Part shown: positions 40,647 through 50,051 of the stretch, one piece after another
How the letters are laid out: the number at the start of each line of letters is the position of its first letter
Position numbering within the stretch: the first letter of the stretch is position 1
From: Bacteroidota bacterium
GTDB taxonomy: Bacteria > Bacteroidota > Bacteroidia > 2-12-FULL-35-15
DNA length: 64,000 nt
Reading direction: 5' to 3'
Assembly (NCBI GenBank): GCA_016722565.1
Contig: JADKIU010000002.1
Coordinates: 434,001-498,000, forward strand
Notes under the pieces: model-generated
What the model was told of the DNA's origin: nothing
Seen by the model: the letters and a program-made list of their open reading frames with translations, nothing else
Database searches by the model: none
Program-made: the position numbers and the translations under genes

Positions 40647-42785
40647 TTAAAATTTAAAGCCAATGGTGGTGGAAAACTGACGGGGTGCAATTGGATTAAC
40701 ACTGTTGTCGTCATGCACATTATAACTCAATACATCCGTTATATTGGATACTTTAAAGCGAATAGAGAATTTTTCTTTTACATAACCTAAACTTGCATCC
40801 AGCTGAAAGTATTCCGGTAAACGAATAAGTTTGTAGGTGTCATTTGGAACAGCTATTCGAGTGGATCGTCCCGCATATCGTTCACCAAAATACAATGAAC
40901 TCAAGCCAATACTTAATCCATTTAAAACCGTTTGTTGGCTAAAGTTGTAGTGAATGCTAAGATTAGCTGTATGTTTTGGATTATAGCGCAATAAACTTCC
41001 TTCAATAAATGTATTACTCTTGGTGTATTTTGTTTCATTAAAACTATAACCAGCCAAAAGAGATAAACCTTTTAACGGTTTTGAGCTTAAGTCTACTTCT
41101 AAACCTTGACTGGTAACTTCACCTGCTAAAATTTTTATGGATGAATTTGTATTTCCTGCAGATAAATCTGTTTGTGCCAAATTGCTGTTTACAATTTGAT
41201 ACGCTGTAATATTTCCTGAAAACAGCCCTCTGAATAAATCGGTTTTTATTCCGGCCTCATATTGATCGATCAAGGATGGTGGCAATGCATTGTTATTTAT
41301 ATCAACCCCAGTATTGGGTGTAAAGGAGTTTGAATAGCTTCCAAAAAGTGATAGAAATGGTTTTGGTTGGATAACCAATCCCAAACGAGGTGAAAAGGCA
41401 TTGTCAAATTGCACTGATTTTACAGTAACTCCCGTGCTATGTGTCAATACATTACTATACGTTTCGAGATACGAAAAGCGAACACCTGCCAACAATTTTA
41501 CATAGCGTGTAATTTCTATCAAATCTTGGACATAAATACCCAAACGATTAATCGGAGAACCGGTTGTTGTTTTTACGGTTAAATAAGGGACATCAGCTCG
41601 TGGTTTATATAAATCTAAATTAAATACATTTACAGAATCGTATTTCGTAACTCCATTAAAGGAATGATTGTCTGTATCGTATTGATCTGCATCTGCACCT
41701 AATAAAAAGGTATGTTTTAATATCCAAGTCTTGAATTTTCCTGTTAAATCAAACTGTGTAATACCATAGGTTTCATCAATTTTGGTCCGTTGCAAACCTC
41801 TAATCCATTTACCATCGGTTTTTACAAACTGACTGGAAGAGTTAGGTCGCACATTCGAAAAAAGATCACTGTTAAATTGTTGATAGGCTGTTACACTTTT
41901 AATATCCCAATTTTTGTTGATATGGTGAGTGATGGAGGCTGTTGCTCCTTTTTGCTCTGTTTTAATATATGACCAATTAACGCCTATAAATCGTTCCCGA
42001 GGAACATCTATTAATTGGTAATCAATGGCACCAACCCCAAAGTCGGCAGTGCGATTATCTTTTAAATAATCCCCTTCAATTAATAATTCTGTTTTTTTAC
42101 CTAGTTTAAATAAGAAGGATGGATTGATGTAGGTACGTTCTGCGTTCACAACATCTCTAAAACTTCTCGCTTTTTCGTACGAAGTATTTACACGATAAGC
42201 AATGTGTTTGTTTTTATCGATTGTACCATAAACGTCAACCATGGGTTTATAAAAGTCATAGCTACCAGCAGTCATTGTAATTTCTCCTCCGGTAGTATAA
42301 TTAGGCTTTTTCGTAATTAAATTGATTACTCCACCTGCGGCTACATTTCCAAATAAGATGGCGCTGCTTCCTTTCATTACTTCAACTCGTTCCAATGCGC
42401 TTAGCTCAGGCATTGCAGCGTTATTAAAACGAATTCCATTTTTAAACGTATTGTTACTGTTAAATGCAAATCCTCTTCCTGCTATTTCTTCCTGATAACC
42501 ACCTGTTGCGCCCATAATGTAAACGCCATTGAAGTTTTTCAAAACATCGCTCAAACGCATGGTTTGCTGTTGTTCCATCACTTCTCTATCGATGGAAGCA
42601 ACACTTTGAGGCAAATCCATTGGTTTTATTGCTATTTTCCCTAATGATACTGGTTTTTCATTTTCAGATTTGGCAGAAGAAATTTCTACCTCTTTTAAAG
42701 TTCCTGTTTTTATAGAATCAGGAGTTTGCGCAATCATTGTTGTAATTGTTCCCAAAAATACTAGGACGGACATATATTTGTTCAT
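40647..42785 (-). CDS. TonB-dependent siderophore receptor
   Basis: Outer-membrane ferric-siderophore receptor, 712 aa. A signal peptide ends near MIAQ. The plug has VSLGKIAIKPMDLPQSVASI, RLSDVLKNFNGVYIMG and ELSALERVEVMKGSSAILFG, diagnostic of the FhuE/FpvA class. The C-terminal strand ends IAPRQFSTTIGFKF. There is no N-terminal signalling domain. It probably shares a transcript with the PepSY gene 22 nt downstream. Its -33 region at 42848 touches a repeated inverted repeat (see findings). Substrate unknown. Confidence 0.92.
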   Translation of the reverse strand: MNKYMSVLVFLGTITTMIAQTPDSIKTGTLKEVEISSAKSENEKPVSLGKIAIKPMDLPQSVASIDREVMEQQQTMRLSDVLKNFNGVYIMGATGGYQEEIAGRGFAFNSNNTFKNGIRFNNAAMPELSALERVEVMKGSSAILFGNVAAGGVINLITKKPNYTTGGEITMTAGSYDFYKPMVDVYGTIDKNKHIAYRVNTSYEKARSFRDVVNAERTYINPSFLFKLGKKTELLIEGDYLKDNRTADFGVGAIDYQLIDVPRERFIGVNWSYIKTEQKGATASITHHINKNWDIKSVTAYQQFNSDLFSNVRPNSSSQFVKTDGKWIRGLQRTKIDETYGITQFDLTGKFKTWILKHTFLLGADADQYDTDNHSFNGVTKYDSVNVFNLDLYKPRADVPYLTVKTTTGSPINRLGIYVQDLIEITRYVKLLAGVRFSYLETYSNVLTHSTGVTVKSVQFDNAFSPRLGLVIQPKPFLSLFGSYSNSFTPNTGVDINNNALPPSLIDQYEAGIKTDLFRGLFSGNITAYQIVNSNLAQTDLSAGNTNSSIKILAGEVTSQGLEVDLSSKPLKGLSLLAGYSFNETKYTKSNTFIEGSLLRYNPKHTANLSIHYNFSQQTVLNGLSIGLSSLYFGERYAGRSTRIAVPNDTYKLIRLPEYFQLDASLGYVKEKFSIRFKVSNITDVLSYNVHDDNSVNPIAPRQFSTTIGFKF

Positions 42786-42819
42786 AAAGAATAATTTAGA
42801 CAGATTTTAAATAACGACA

Positions 42820-42850
42820 CAAAAGTCAATATTCAGTAGCAATCTGACAA
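42820..42850 (-). promoter_or_regulatory. Promoter for the siderophore receptor
   Basis: On the minus strand TTG (42848-42850) and GACTTTTG (42820-42827), 20 nt apart; the -7 box differs from TAnnTTTG by one base, fitting a regulated promoter. Confidence 0.55.
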
Positions 42851-42904
42851 TACCTAAATGATGGTATTTGCCAATTTTTTTAAAATATACCTAAAAATGG
42901 GTAT
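42850..42904. promoter_or_regulatory. Two ATACC-N8-GGTAT inverted repeats between divergent genes
   Basis: Sites 42850-42867 and 42887-42904 both read ATACC, eight bases, GGTAT, and both spacers begin TAAA. Their centres are 37 bp apart, about 3.5 helical turns. One abuts the -33 of the siderophore receptor, the other lies near the -33 position of the BadF gene's promoter. Likely a paired binding site of an unidentified regulator. Confidence 0.6.
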
Positions 42905-42928
42905 CGAAGTCGTTTACGAAAGAATTGT

Positions 42929-42936
42929 TACTTTTG
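42929..42936 (+). promoter_or_regulatory. -7 element TACTTTTG before the BadF-type kinase
   Basis: TACTTTTG lies 21 nt before the TTG start at 42958. No TTG at -33; the upstream operator-like repeat ends 24 nt before. Confidence 0.5.
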
Positions 42937-42957
42937 AAGCTCTAAATACTTGAAAAT

Positions 42958-43809
42958 TTGATACTAATAGCAGATAGTGGTTCAACAAAAACCGATTGGC
43001 GGTTAATAGACAGTAAAAAACAAATTCATCAATTTGCCGGCAAAGGCATTAACCCTTATTTTCAAACTACAGACCAGATTATTGTTGCACTCGAAAATGA
43101 ATTAATCCCTCATTTGAAAACGCAACTTTCTGAAGAAGAACTGGAAATTTTCTTTTATGGAGCAGGGTGTGGGGCTATAGATAAAAAGGAAATTGTTAAA
43201 ACAGCATTATCTGCTTGTTTCCCGAAAGCTAAAATTTATGTAGAAACCGATATGTTGGGTGCAGCTCGCTCTTTATGCGGAAGAAATGCGGGTATTGCAG
43301 CCATACTTGGCACGGGCGCTAATACCTGTTATTATGATGGTGAAAATATTATAGAAAACAGGGCTTCTTTAGGTTATCTTTTGGGTGATGAAGGAAGTGG
43401 AGCACATATCGGCAAAACGTTTATTCAGGCGTATTTAAATCAAGAAATGCCGAAAGAACTATCCAATCGCTTTTATGAGCGCTTTAAGCTCGGGAAGGAT
43501 GAGATTTTAGATGCTGTCTATAAAAAGCCGATGCCGAATACCTTTTTAGCGTCATTCAGTAAATTCATCTACCAAAATTTAAAGGAACAGTTTATTATTG
43601 ATTTGGTAGCGGGCTGTTTTAATGCATTTTTCGACAAACACATTTGCAAGTATCCCAAATACAAAGAAGTTAAGCTGAGTTGCACCGGCTCGGTTGCTTT
43701 TTATTACAGCAATATCTTAAGAGCGGTTGCATTAGAAAAAGGAGTTTCTATAGATACAATTACAGAGACACCCATCGCTGGATTGACTTTGTACCATTTA
43801 GAAGAGTAG
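42958..43809 (+). CDS. BadF/BadG-type ATPase (N-acetylglucosamine kinase-like)
   Basis: Sugar-kinase-fold ATPase, 283 aa. Phosphate-1 motif ILIADSGSTKTDWRL (residues 2-16), phosphate-2 GIAAILGTGANTCYY near 118, and LGYLLGDEGSGAHIGK near 140, with C-terminal KLSCTGSVAFYYS. These fit bacterial N-acetylglucosamine kinase homologues, whose substrate is usually GlcNAc or MurNAc. The start is TTG at 42958, since no ATG is in frame after the upstream stop. Divergent from the siderophore receptor. Confidence 0.85.
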   Translation: MILIADSGSTKTDWRLIDSKKQIHQFAGKGINPYFQTTDQIIVALENELIPHLKTQLSEEELEIFFYGAGCGAIDKKEIVKTALSACFPKAKIYVETDMLGAARSLCGRNAGIAAILGTGANTCYYDGENIIENRASLGYLLGDEGSGAHIGKTFIQAYLNQEMPKELSNRFYERFKLGKDEILDAVYKKPMPNTFLASFSKFIYQNLKEQFIIDLVAGCFNAFFDKHICKYPKYKEVKLSCTGSVAFYYSNILRAVALEKGVSIDTITETPIAGLTLYHLEE

Positions 43810-43812
43810 TTT

Positions 43813-43964
43813 GTTTGCCACAAAGGCGCGAAGTCGCCAAGTTGTTATTGCAAAGCAATAAAATTAATTAAACAGCATTTCGCTAAATTAAAATCGCTAA
43901 AAGTGTAAAACAAAAAACGCAAAGAAAAAACATTCCTTTGCGTCTTAGCGCCTTAGCGGCAAAC
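43813..43964. repeat. Imperfect inverted repeat of a dispersed Bacteroidota element
   Basis: 43813-43841 (GTTTGCCACAAAGGCGCGAA...) and the reverse complement of 43936-43964 (GTTTGCCGCTAAGGCGCTAA...) match in most of 29 positions. About 94 nt of AT-rich sequence lie between. Elements with the GCGCTAAG/CTTAGCGCC arms are common between genes in Bacteroidota. It separates two convergent genes and may act as a terminator. Confidence 0.6.
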
Positions 43965-43975
43965 CTATTGTGAGA

Positions 43976-44683
43976 CTACTTCATATTATGATAAACAGTC
44001 TGCACATCATCGTCCTCCTCCAATTTACCAACAAGAATCATCACTTCTTCCACTTGAGCATCGGTTAACTCAACAGTAGAAGTAGGAATACGCTCCAGTT
44101 CTGAGCTGATGATATTAATATTTTTTGCTTCCAACGCTTTTTGCATTTTGCCGAAATCAGTAAAAGCTGTATAGATTACAATTTCCTCTTCATCGCTTTC
44201 AATTTCATCGGCACCAAAATCAATCAATTCAAACTCTAATTCTTCAAGATTTACGTTTTCGTTTTTAATGCGAAACACACCTTTTCTTTCAAAGAGATAA
44301 TCTAAAGATCCCGTTTTACCGAGCTCTCCGCCATATCGGTTGAAGTTCATGCGCACGTTTGCAACAGTACGGGTAGGATTGTCGGTTGCACATTCAATTA
44401 AAATACCGATTCCAAAAGGTCCTTTCCCTTCGTATACAACCTCTTCCAAGTTGGACGAATCTTTTGATGTTGCACGTTTGATTGCAGCATCAATATTCGC
44501 CTTTGGCATATTCAAGCCCTTCGCATTTTGAATGGCAACTCTTAAACGAGCGTTTCCATTTGGATCTCCTCCACCAAGTTTAATTGCAATGGCAATCTCT
44601 TTCCCAATTCTAGTGAAGCCTTTCGCCATCTTATCATAGCGGGCAAACATTTTATACTTACGCTTTTCAAATACACGTCCCAT
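43976..44683 (-). CDS. YebC/PmpR-family protein
   Basis: Cytoplasmic YebC/TACO1-family protein, 235 aa. The N-terminus (MGRVFEKRKYKMFARYDKMA), GKEIAIAIKLGGGDPNGNAR and NMPKANIDAAIKRA are diagnostic. The family is described both as transcription regulators and as translation factors that relieve ribosome stalling at polyproline. Length is normal. Convergent with the BadF gene, with an inverted repeat between. A stretch of Glu/Asp near the C-terminus (LEEDDDVQ) is typical. Confidence 0.94.
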   Translation of the reverse strand: MGRVFEKRKYKMFARYDKMAKGFTRIGKEIAIAIKLGGGDPNGNARLRVAIQNAKGLNMPKANIDAAIKRATSKDSSNLEEVVYEGKGPFGIGILIECATDNPTRTVANVRMNFNRYGGELGKTGSLDYLFERKGVFRIKNENVNLEELEFELIDFGADEIESDEEEIVIYTAFTDFGKMQKALEAKNINIISSELERIPTSTVELTDAQVEEVMILVGKLEEDDDVQTVYHNMK

Positions 44684-44745
44684 AGTAAATTCTGGTGATT
44701 ATAAGTTATTTTCTAGTTTTCTAATTGCAAATTTAAAAATTTGTT

Positions 44746-46221
44746 TTAATGCACAATTATTATTTTCTGCGTTTCAACCCTTGATTTATCAGAAACCTTT
44801 AAAAGGTAAATTCCATTTGAATATAAATCTAATGGGAGAGAATAGGTGGTTTCAGATCCCTTCTTTACACATTCAAGATGTATTGTTTCACCCATAACAT
44901 TTGTGACTTCGATTGTAAATGAATCCTCAAAAAAAGACACATCAATAGTGGCCGTTTGATTTGCGGGATTTGGAAATACATTCAATTTTCCGTTAAGTGA
45001 ATTATCAACATCCTCAATTTCGGTTAAAATCGTATTCTCTGCTATGGTTGCCAAACAAAGGGTATCTGTTTTTATTAGATAAATATCCTCAATGCTAGTT
45101 GTACTAAAACTTTTCGTTGTACCACAAATAATAAAAGCGTTATCAAAAGTAGGAGCAACCGAGAACCCTTCATCTTTTTTCAGTCCGCCAAAAGTTGTTA
45201 ATCCATAATACGACCAATCGCTTTTGAGTGTATAGAAAATCAAATCACCATTGCCACCGCTATCACCAAATGATTTTGAAGTGCCAAGCATGGCTACTTT
45301 CCCATCAGCATCTTCCACTACTGAATAAAAGCTGTCATCAAGGGTGCCTCCAAGTGTTTTCATGGAATCCGTAATGCCGAGCGAAGAAATTTTCACCAAA
45401 ACACCATATGCATTTCCTGCACCAAAACTTTTCGTTTCACCTGTTAATAGATACCCACCAAACATGCTTTCAATAACATCATTACCAAAATCTGCGGAAG
45501 CTCCTCCAAACCGATTTGACCATAAACTATCACCGCTTGTATTCAGTTTGATGGTAAAAAAATCACCGTCAATATCACCTAAACTTTTGCTTGTTCCAGT
45601 TACTAAGTAATTCCCATCGCTCGTCTGAATAATGGATTTAGCAACATCTTGATAAAGGCCTCCATACGTTTTTGTCCAAACGGTATCTCCCAATGAATTT
45701 GTTTTTACAATATAATAATCTTCATCCCCATTTCCATAGCTGTATGTTTCTCCGCATACTATATATCCACCATCATTCGTTTGCTCAACACAGTTTGCAA
45801 AATCCCAATTAGTTCCACCATACGTTTTTGTCCAGGTAACGTTGTACGTTGAATCAACTTTTATAAGGTAGAAATCATACCCCCCAGCACCAAAGCTATT
45901 TGTATAACCTGAAATAATGAACCCTTTATCCGTTGTTTGTTTTACACAGGTACCTCTGTCGATATTAATTCCACCAATCATTTGATGTCCTTGTGGAATT
46001 CCTAACGAGTCTGTTTTTACTAAATAAATGTCTGTGTTTCCTCCGCCAAAGCTACTCGTAGAACCTAAAACAATATAGCCGCTGTCAAGTGTCTGTTGTG
46101 CACATACACCATAATCATAGCCCGAACTTCCAATTACCTTTCTGAATTTTATTTGAGCAGTAGACACATTTTCAAATAATAAAATTGCGAGAAGTAGTAC
46201 TAAAAAGTTTTTTGTTTTCAT
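44746..46221 (-). CDS. T9SS type A protein with beta-propeller-like repeats
   Basis: Secreted protein, 491 aa. Signal peptide MKTKNFLVLLLAILLFENVS, cut near STAQ. About seven repeats of about 52 residues follow, each with D.GYI[VL].G.T.SFG.G..D.YL[VI]KT[DN]SLG and a W.KT[YF]GG segment, a repeat common in Bacteroidota. The type A sorting domain (LNVFPNPANQTATIDVSFFE ... SNGIYLLKVSDKSRVETQKI) ends it. Substrate or role unknown. Confidence 0.88.
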   Translation of the reverse strand: MKTKNFLVLLLAILLFENVSTAQIKFRKVIGSSGYDYGVCAQQTLDSGYIVLGSTSSFGGGNTDIYLVKTDSLGIPQGHQMIGGINIDRGTCVKQTTDKGFIISGYTNSFGAGGYDFYLIKVDSTYNVTWTKTYGGTNWDFANCVEQTNDGGYIVCGETYSYGNGDEDYYIVKTNSLGDTVWTKTYGGLYQDVAKSIIQTSDGNYLVTGTSKSLGDIDGDFFTIKLNTSGDSLWSNRFGGASADFGNDVIESMFGGYLLTGETKSFGAGNAYGVLVKISSLGITDSMKTLGGTLDDSFYSVVEDADGKVAMLGTSKSFGDSGGNGDLIFYTLKSDWSYYGLTTFGGLKKDEGFSVAPTFDNAFIICGTTKSFSTTSIEDIYLIKTDTLCLATIAENTILTEIEDVDNSLNGKLNVFPNPANQTATIDVSFFEDSFTIEVTNVMGETIHLECVKKGSETTYSLPLDLYSNGIYLLKVSDKSRVETQKIIIVH

Positions 46222-46225
46222 TTTT

Positions 46226-47041
46226 TTAGAGTATTGCTTTTCTAATCTTAATCAAATCATTCATCAGCTTTTCAAAATGATCGAGGTGAAGCATGTTTGC
46301 ACCATCTGACTTTGCTTTTGCAGGGTTGGGATGAGTTTCTAAGAAGATTCCGTCAGCACCTACGGCAATGGCTGCTTTTGCTATCGTGCCGATTAAATCC
46401 GGGCGACCACCAGTTACGCCACTCGTTTGATTCGGCTGTTGAAGGGAGTGGGTAATGTCCATCACAACAGGAACATTATTTTTTTGCATTTCAGGTATAC
46501 CTCTGAAATCTACCACCAAATCTTGATATCCTAAGAAGGTTCCTCTCTCTGTTAACATGATATTCGTGTTTCCTGACTCCCTCACTTTATCTACAGCAAA
46601 TTTCATGGACTCCGGTGAAAGAAATTGCCCCTTTTTTATGTTTACATGTTTGCCTGTTTTTGCAGCTGCAACTAACAAATCTGTTTGTCGACATAAAAAT
46701 GCAGGAATCTGCAATACATCAACATACTTTGCAGCTAAAGCAGCATCTTCATTTGTGTGAATATCAGTTAGCGTAGGCAGGTTAAAATGCTTTCCGACTT
46801 TTGCAATAATGTCCAATCCTTTTTCATCCCCAATGCCGGTGAAGGAATCCAAGCGAGAGCGGTTGGCTTTCTTAAACGAGGCTTTAAATATGTAAGGAAT
46901 TCCTAATTGATCGGTTACAGATTTTACTTTCTCAGCAATCTCAAAACAAATTTCTTCTGTTTCTACGGCACATGGACCGGCAATTAAAAAGAAATTACCT
47001 GAATCTAAGTGTTTAATGTTTTTAATGTTGTTCAACGACAT
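46226..47041 (-). CDS. kdsA: 3-deoxy-8-phosphooctulonate synthase
   Basis: Makes Kdo-8-phosphate from PEP and arabinose-5-phosphate for LPS core, 271 aa from the start at 47041 (MSLNNIKNIKHL); the longer frame adds 23 residues that overlap the upstream gene. Motifs FFLIAGPCAVETEE, FKASFKKANRSRLDSFTGIG, MLTERGTFLGYQDL and VMDITHSLQQPNQTSGVTGG are diagnostic. It starts 4 nt after the outer-membrane protein gene's stop, so the three genes from 49919 to here look like an operon. Confidence 0.95.
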   Translation of the reverse strand: MSLNNIKNIKHLDSGNFFLIAGPCAVETEEICFEIAEKVKSVTDQLGIPYIFKASFKKANRSRLDSFTGIGDEKGLDIIAKVGKHFNLPTLTDIHTNEDAALAAKYVDVLQIPAFLCRQTDLLVAAAKTGKHVNIKKGQFLSPESMKFAVDKVRESGNTNIMLTERGTFLGYQDLVVDFRGIPEMQKNNVPVVMDITHSLQQPNQTSGVTGGRPDLIGTIAKAAIAVGADGIFLETHPNPAKAKSDGANMLHLDHFEKLMNDLIKIRKAIL

Positions 47042-47045
47042 ACTT

Positions 47046-48311
47046 TTATCTAAAATTTTTAACAAGTGAAATGTAAGCGGATTGTCCCGCTGCTTTTTTA
47101 GGAGTAACAAATCCTTCTAAATTGGTACTTCCAGCATAAATAATAAAACCTTTTCCAAGATTAGCAAATACGCCTAATCCATAATTAAATTTACCATAAC
47201 CGCCATAGCCGAATGTGCCAGAAATTGCGCACTTCGGATTGATTATAAAATTACCTTTTACGTATGCTAATAAATGATAGTTTCCATTAAACACATACCG
47301 AATGCCTTCAGTCATTTCAAAGTGTTCACCGAATCGGGTTTCATACGTAAGGTTTAATACCGAAGGCAATGTCACGGAGAAAGATTGATTTTTAAATGGT
47401 GCAACAGAACTGATGATACTATCCTGAGATGTATTTGCGAATGTAGAATCTTGCAAATCATATACACTTGAAACATGAAATCCGGTATAATGAAACGTAG
47501 AATCTTGATTCAAGAAAAGTGATTTGTCGTTAAATTTTATTGCTCCAATATCAGCAACCGAAACGCGTAATTTTGAATTCCCAAAACGCGTTTTAAACGG
47601 TGCTTCAAAGTAGATATCAATAACAGCACCAACCCCATTAAATGCACCAATCCCTTTTTTAGCTGTATCTGATTGTGCCACCTGCATTGTGGTCGCAAAA
47701 TCGATGTAAGTGCCATCTTCGCTCGTAAATAATTCTGCTTTTTGAGCGTAAATAGACGCGTATTGTTCTCCTTTTAAGAGTGAAAGAGCGATTCCCCATC
47801 GAGCGGCACTATCATATTTGGAAGAAAACAAACCGACTTGCAATTGCTGATAACGCAAAAAATTTAAATTAAAATCATTAAAATTTGCAACTTTCCCGGC
47901 ATAAGGCGCATTCCCATAAAATCCAACCTTGTAAAAATCTTTAGAATAGCGAGCATCAAAATGTGCTTTATCACGTAAACTGAAAAATAAGCTTACATTC
48001 TTTTTGTGAAAGAACGAATCTAATTTTACACCAACATACACACCATAGTTTAAATCCGCCCCAATGGTATTCATATTTTTTGTGCGTTTTAATACCTGAT
48101 CTTTCAAGTCAGCATCAATATATCCACCATTATAAAATTTCGAAATAAATTGAGTCGTAAAGGCCGTTGCATTCAATCCGTAATCAGCTACTAAGCCAAT
48201 ACGCGTTTTTGTTGAATCCGGAAATTCATCAGAAAAGATGGCAGCAATTTGCGCATTCAATTGAAACTGAAAACTAATTGCTGCAACTATTAAAAAATAA
48301 AACTTTTTCAA
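47046..48311 (-). CDS. Outer-membrane protein (DUF5723-like)
   Basis: Probable outer-membrane beta-barrel protein, 421 aa. Signal peptide MKKFYFLIVAAISFQFQLNA. Repeated amphipathic strands (ADLNYGVYVGVKLDSFFHKK, KLRVSVADIGAIKFNDKSLF, YNYGLGVFANLGKGFIIYAG-like) with SDEFP near the N-terminus fit the Bacteroidota DUF5723 family, a recollection not checked. The upstream lipoprotein gene is 9 nt away and kdsA 4 nt downstream. The set lipoprotein-barrel-kdsA suggests envelope function. Confidence 0.75.
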   Translation of the reverse strand: MKKFYFLIVAAISFQFQLNAQIAAIFSDEFPDSTKTRIGLVADYGLNATAFTTQFISKFYNGGYIDADLKDQVLKRTKNMNTIGADLNYGVYVGVKLDSFFHKKNVSLFFSLRDKAHFDARYSKDFYKVGFYGNAPYAGKVANFNDFNLNFLRYQQLQVGLFSSKYDSAARWGIALSLLKGEQYASIYAQKAELFTSEDGTYIDFATTMQVAQSDTAKKGIGAFNGVGAVIDIYFEAPFKTRFGNSKLRVSVADIGAIKFNDKSLFLNQDSTFHYTGFHVSSVYDLQDSTFANTSQDSIISSVAPFKNQSFSVTLPSVLNLTYETRFGEHFEMTEGIRYVFNGNYHLLAYVKGNFIINPKCAISGTFGYGGYGKFNYGLGVFANLGKGFIIYAGSTNLEGFVTPKKAAGQSAYISLVKNFR

Positions 48312-48320
48312 ACGTAATAA

Positions 48321-49919
48321 TTATTGAAGTTGAATGGTGTAATTGAAATCGCCTACTACTTTAATATCGATAGCATATTCACTATAAATTTTGATGTATT
48401 GGAGCTGAGCACTTGTGTTGAATTTTACTTTCATCACCACTTTCTTAGTGTCGTAAAGCAAATTCATTTTACTTTCACTAACAGGTACTGTTATTTTTGT
48501 CAATTTTTTTCCGGTTACTCTTAACGCAGCATTGATTGGAGCTTCCACAATGGTGTTGGCATAACCAAAGATGGAGTCGGTGACAATATTGCTTTCATTC
48601 AATAGATACATTTGGATTTTTGCATCAAACGGAAATCCATTATTTGCAAACAATGTAAGATTTCCTTCATGAATTCCTTGTGTGCCATTAGCAGGAGAAA
48701 TATTCAGATCCAGTGTGTCAGACAAGGTAAGATTGTTGGCAACCAACGAAAGAGGTATTTCCATATTTAATGAAGCTTTCAACAATCTATCAGAATAAAT
48801 GAAATCATTCGATCCGGAAATGTTTCCAAGCGGATTGGTGATGATTTGCATCGAGTACCCAAATTTATTGGGAAGATTTTCAATCATCGGCTTGATGTTT
48901 GAATTGGTTGTGTTTAAAGGAAAATTTGCATAAGTAGGATAAATAATTCCTCCGCTTTCGGCTGCACGATTGATGTTGATGGTGCTACCAATCATGCTGT
49001 TGGTTAGGTTAATTGTAGAGCCTGTTCGAGTGTTAATAGAACTAATGTTATTCACATACAAACGAGCATCCATCCCAATCGGATTTTCGATTTTAAAATC
49101 AAAATCAACATCTTCTAATTGTAAAGTCCCATCTACAATTCTATCAAACAAGGTAAAATTACTGGAACTTGGACCAACGTAATACGTATTGTTACCAAAA
49201 TATCCTTTGGCATAATAAGGAATCATATCGTAAAACGTATTGTCAATAATCAAACTATCCGCAGGATATACACGAACTGTATCAGAAGCAGAGGAGCTGA
49301 TTTCTCCTAAAAGGGATGTGTAAATGGTGTTGATTTGTGTTCCGGCAGGGCCGGTTAAATCAATTTTATAGCCGGCTAAATTAAATGTTTGACTATATAC
49401 TCCTGGGGTTGTACCAACCTTTGCTGGAACATTCGCCACAAATGTAAATGGGTCTCCATCTGCATCTGTTGCACAAGGCATAGTATAGGTAAATTTAGTG
49501 GCTTCACGAATTTTGCTTTTTACTTTAAACGTTACAAACCCTGATTTTACAATAATGGTTCTCAATTCAATACCAGGCAGTGTATAGGTAGTGGAAGAAG
49601 TTGAAGGAAAAGGAATGACTTGTCCCGGATTTAAATCAGAAGTAAATGGCAATGCATATCCATTGTGAACGGTGGTATCTCCAATATTAAAAAGTGTATC
49701 GATGTCAATTTTGTATAAATCATTGTTAAAAACAATTTTCATTGAACTATCCGGATTGGCTTGTAAAATAGAATCCGGCAGGATGTTATTGATACTCATA
49801 CTTGCATCAATCAACGGAGCCAAAACATCCATATCCCATGATGCTTTTTCCATTTCCTTTCTACAGGAAGAAAAAAGCAAAGCTGTGCTTAGAAAAATAA
49901 AAAGAAAGTATTTTCTCAT
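48321..49919 (-). CDS. Lipoprotein, 532 aa
   Basis: Predicted lipoprotein: signal peptide MRKYFLFIFLSTALLFSSC with lipobox LFSSC and Cys19 at the processing site. The mature protein is rich in Ser, Thr, Asn and beta strands with repeated Ig-like segments (residues about 30-120, 210-300, 420-500). No known enzyme motif is present. It is cotranscribed with the barrel gene downstream (9 nt), so the two may form a surface complex. Function unknown. Confidence 0.78.
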   Translation of the reverse strand: MRKYFLFIFLSTALLFSSCRKEMEKASWDMDVLAPLIDASMSINNILPDSILQANPDSSMKIVFNNDLYKIDIDTLFNIGDTTVHNGYALPFTSDLNPGQVIPFPSTSSTTYTLPGIELRTIIVKSGFVTFKVKSKIREATKFTYTMPCATDADGDPFTFVANVPAKVGTTPGVYSQTFNLAGYKIDLTGPAGTQINTIYTSLLGEISSSASDTVRVYPADSLIIDNTFYDMIPYYAKGYFGNNTYYVGPSSSNFTLFDRIVDGTLQLEDVDFDFKIENPIGMDARLYVNNISSINTRTGSTINLTNSMIGSTININRAAESGGIIYPTYANFPLNTTNSNIKPMIENLPNKFGYSMQIITNPLGNISGSNDFIYSDRLLKASLNMEIPLSLVANNLTLSDTLDLNISPANGTQGIHEGNLTLFANNGFPFDAKIQMYLLNESNIVTDSIFGYANTIVEAPINAALRVTGKKLTKITVPVSESKMNLLYDTKKVVMKVKFNTSAQLQYIKIYSEYAIDIKVVGDFNYTIQLQ

Positions 49920-50019
49920 GGCTATTGTTATTACGATTGATTTGACAGCTAAAATTACTAAAAATTATTCAAAAAAAGGTAAAAAGCCTTACCTCATCGG
50001 TAAAAACAAGTATAGATTT

Positions 50020-50049
50020 TTGTAGTAATTAAATAATAGAATACCTTTG
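50020..50049 (+). promoter_or_regulatory. Bacteroidota-type promoter for a small membrane protein
   Basis: TTG at 50020-50022, 19-nt spacer, TACCTTTG at 50042-50049. Spacing and both boxes are ideal. Confidence 0.8.
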
Positions 50050-50051
50050 TG

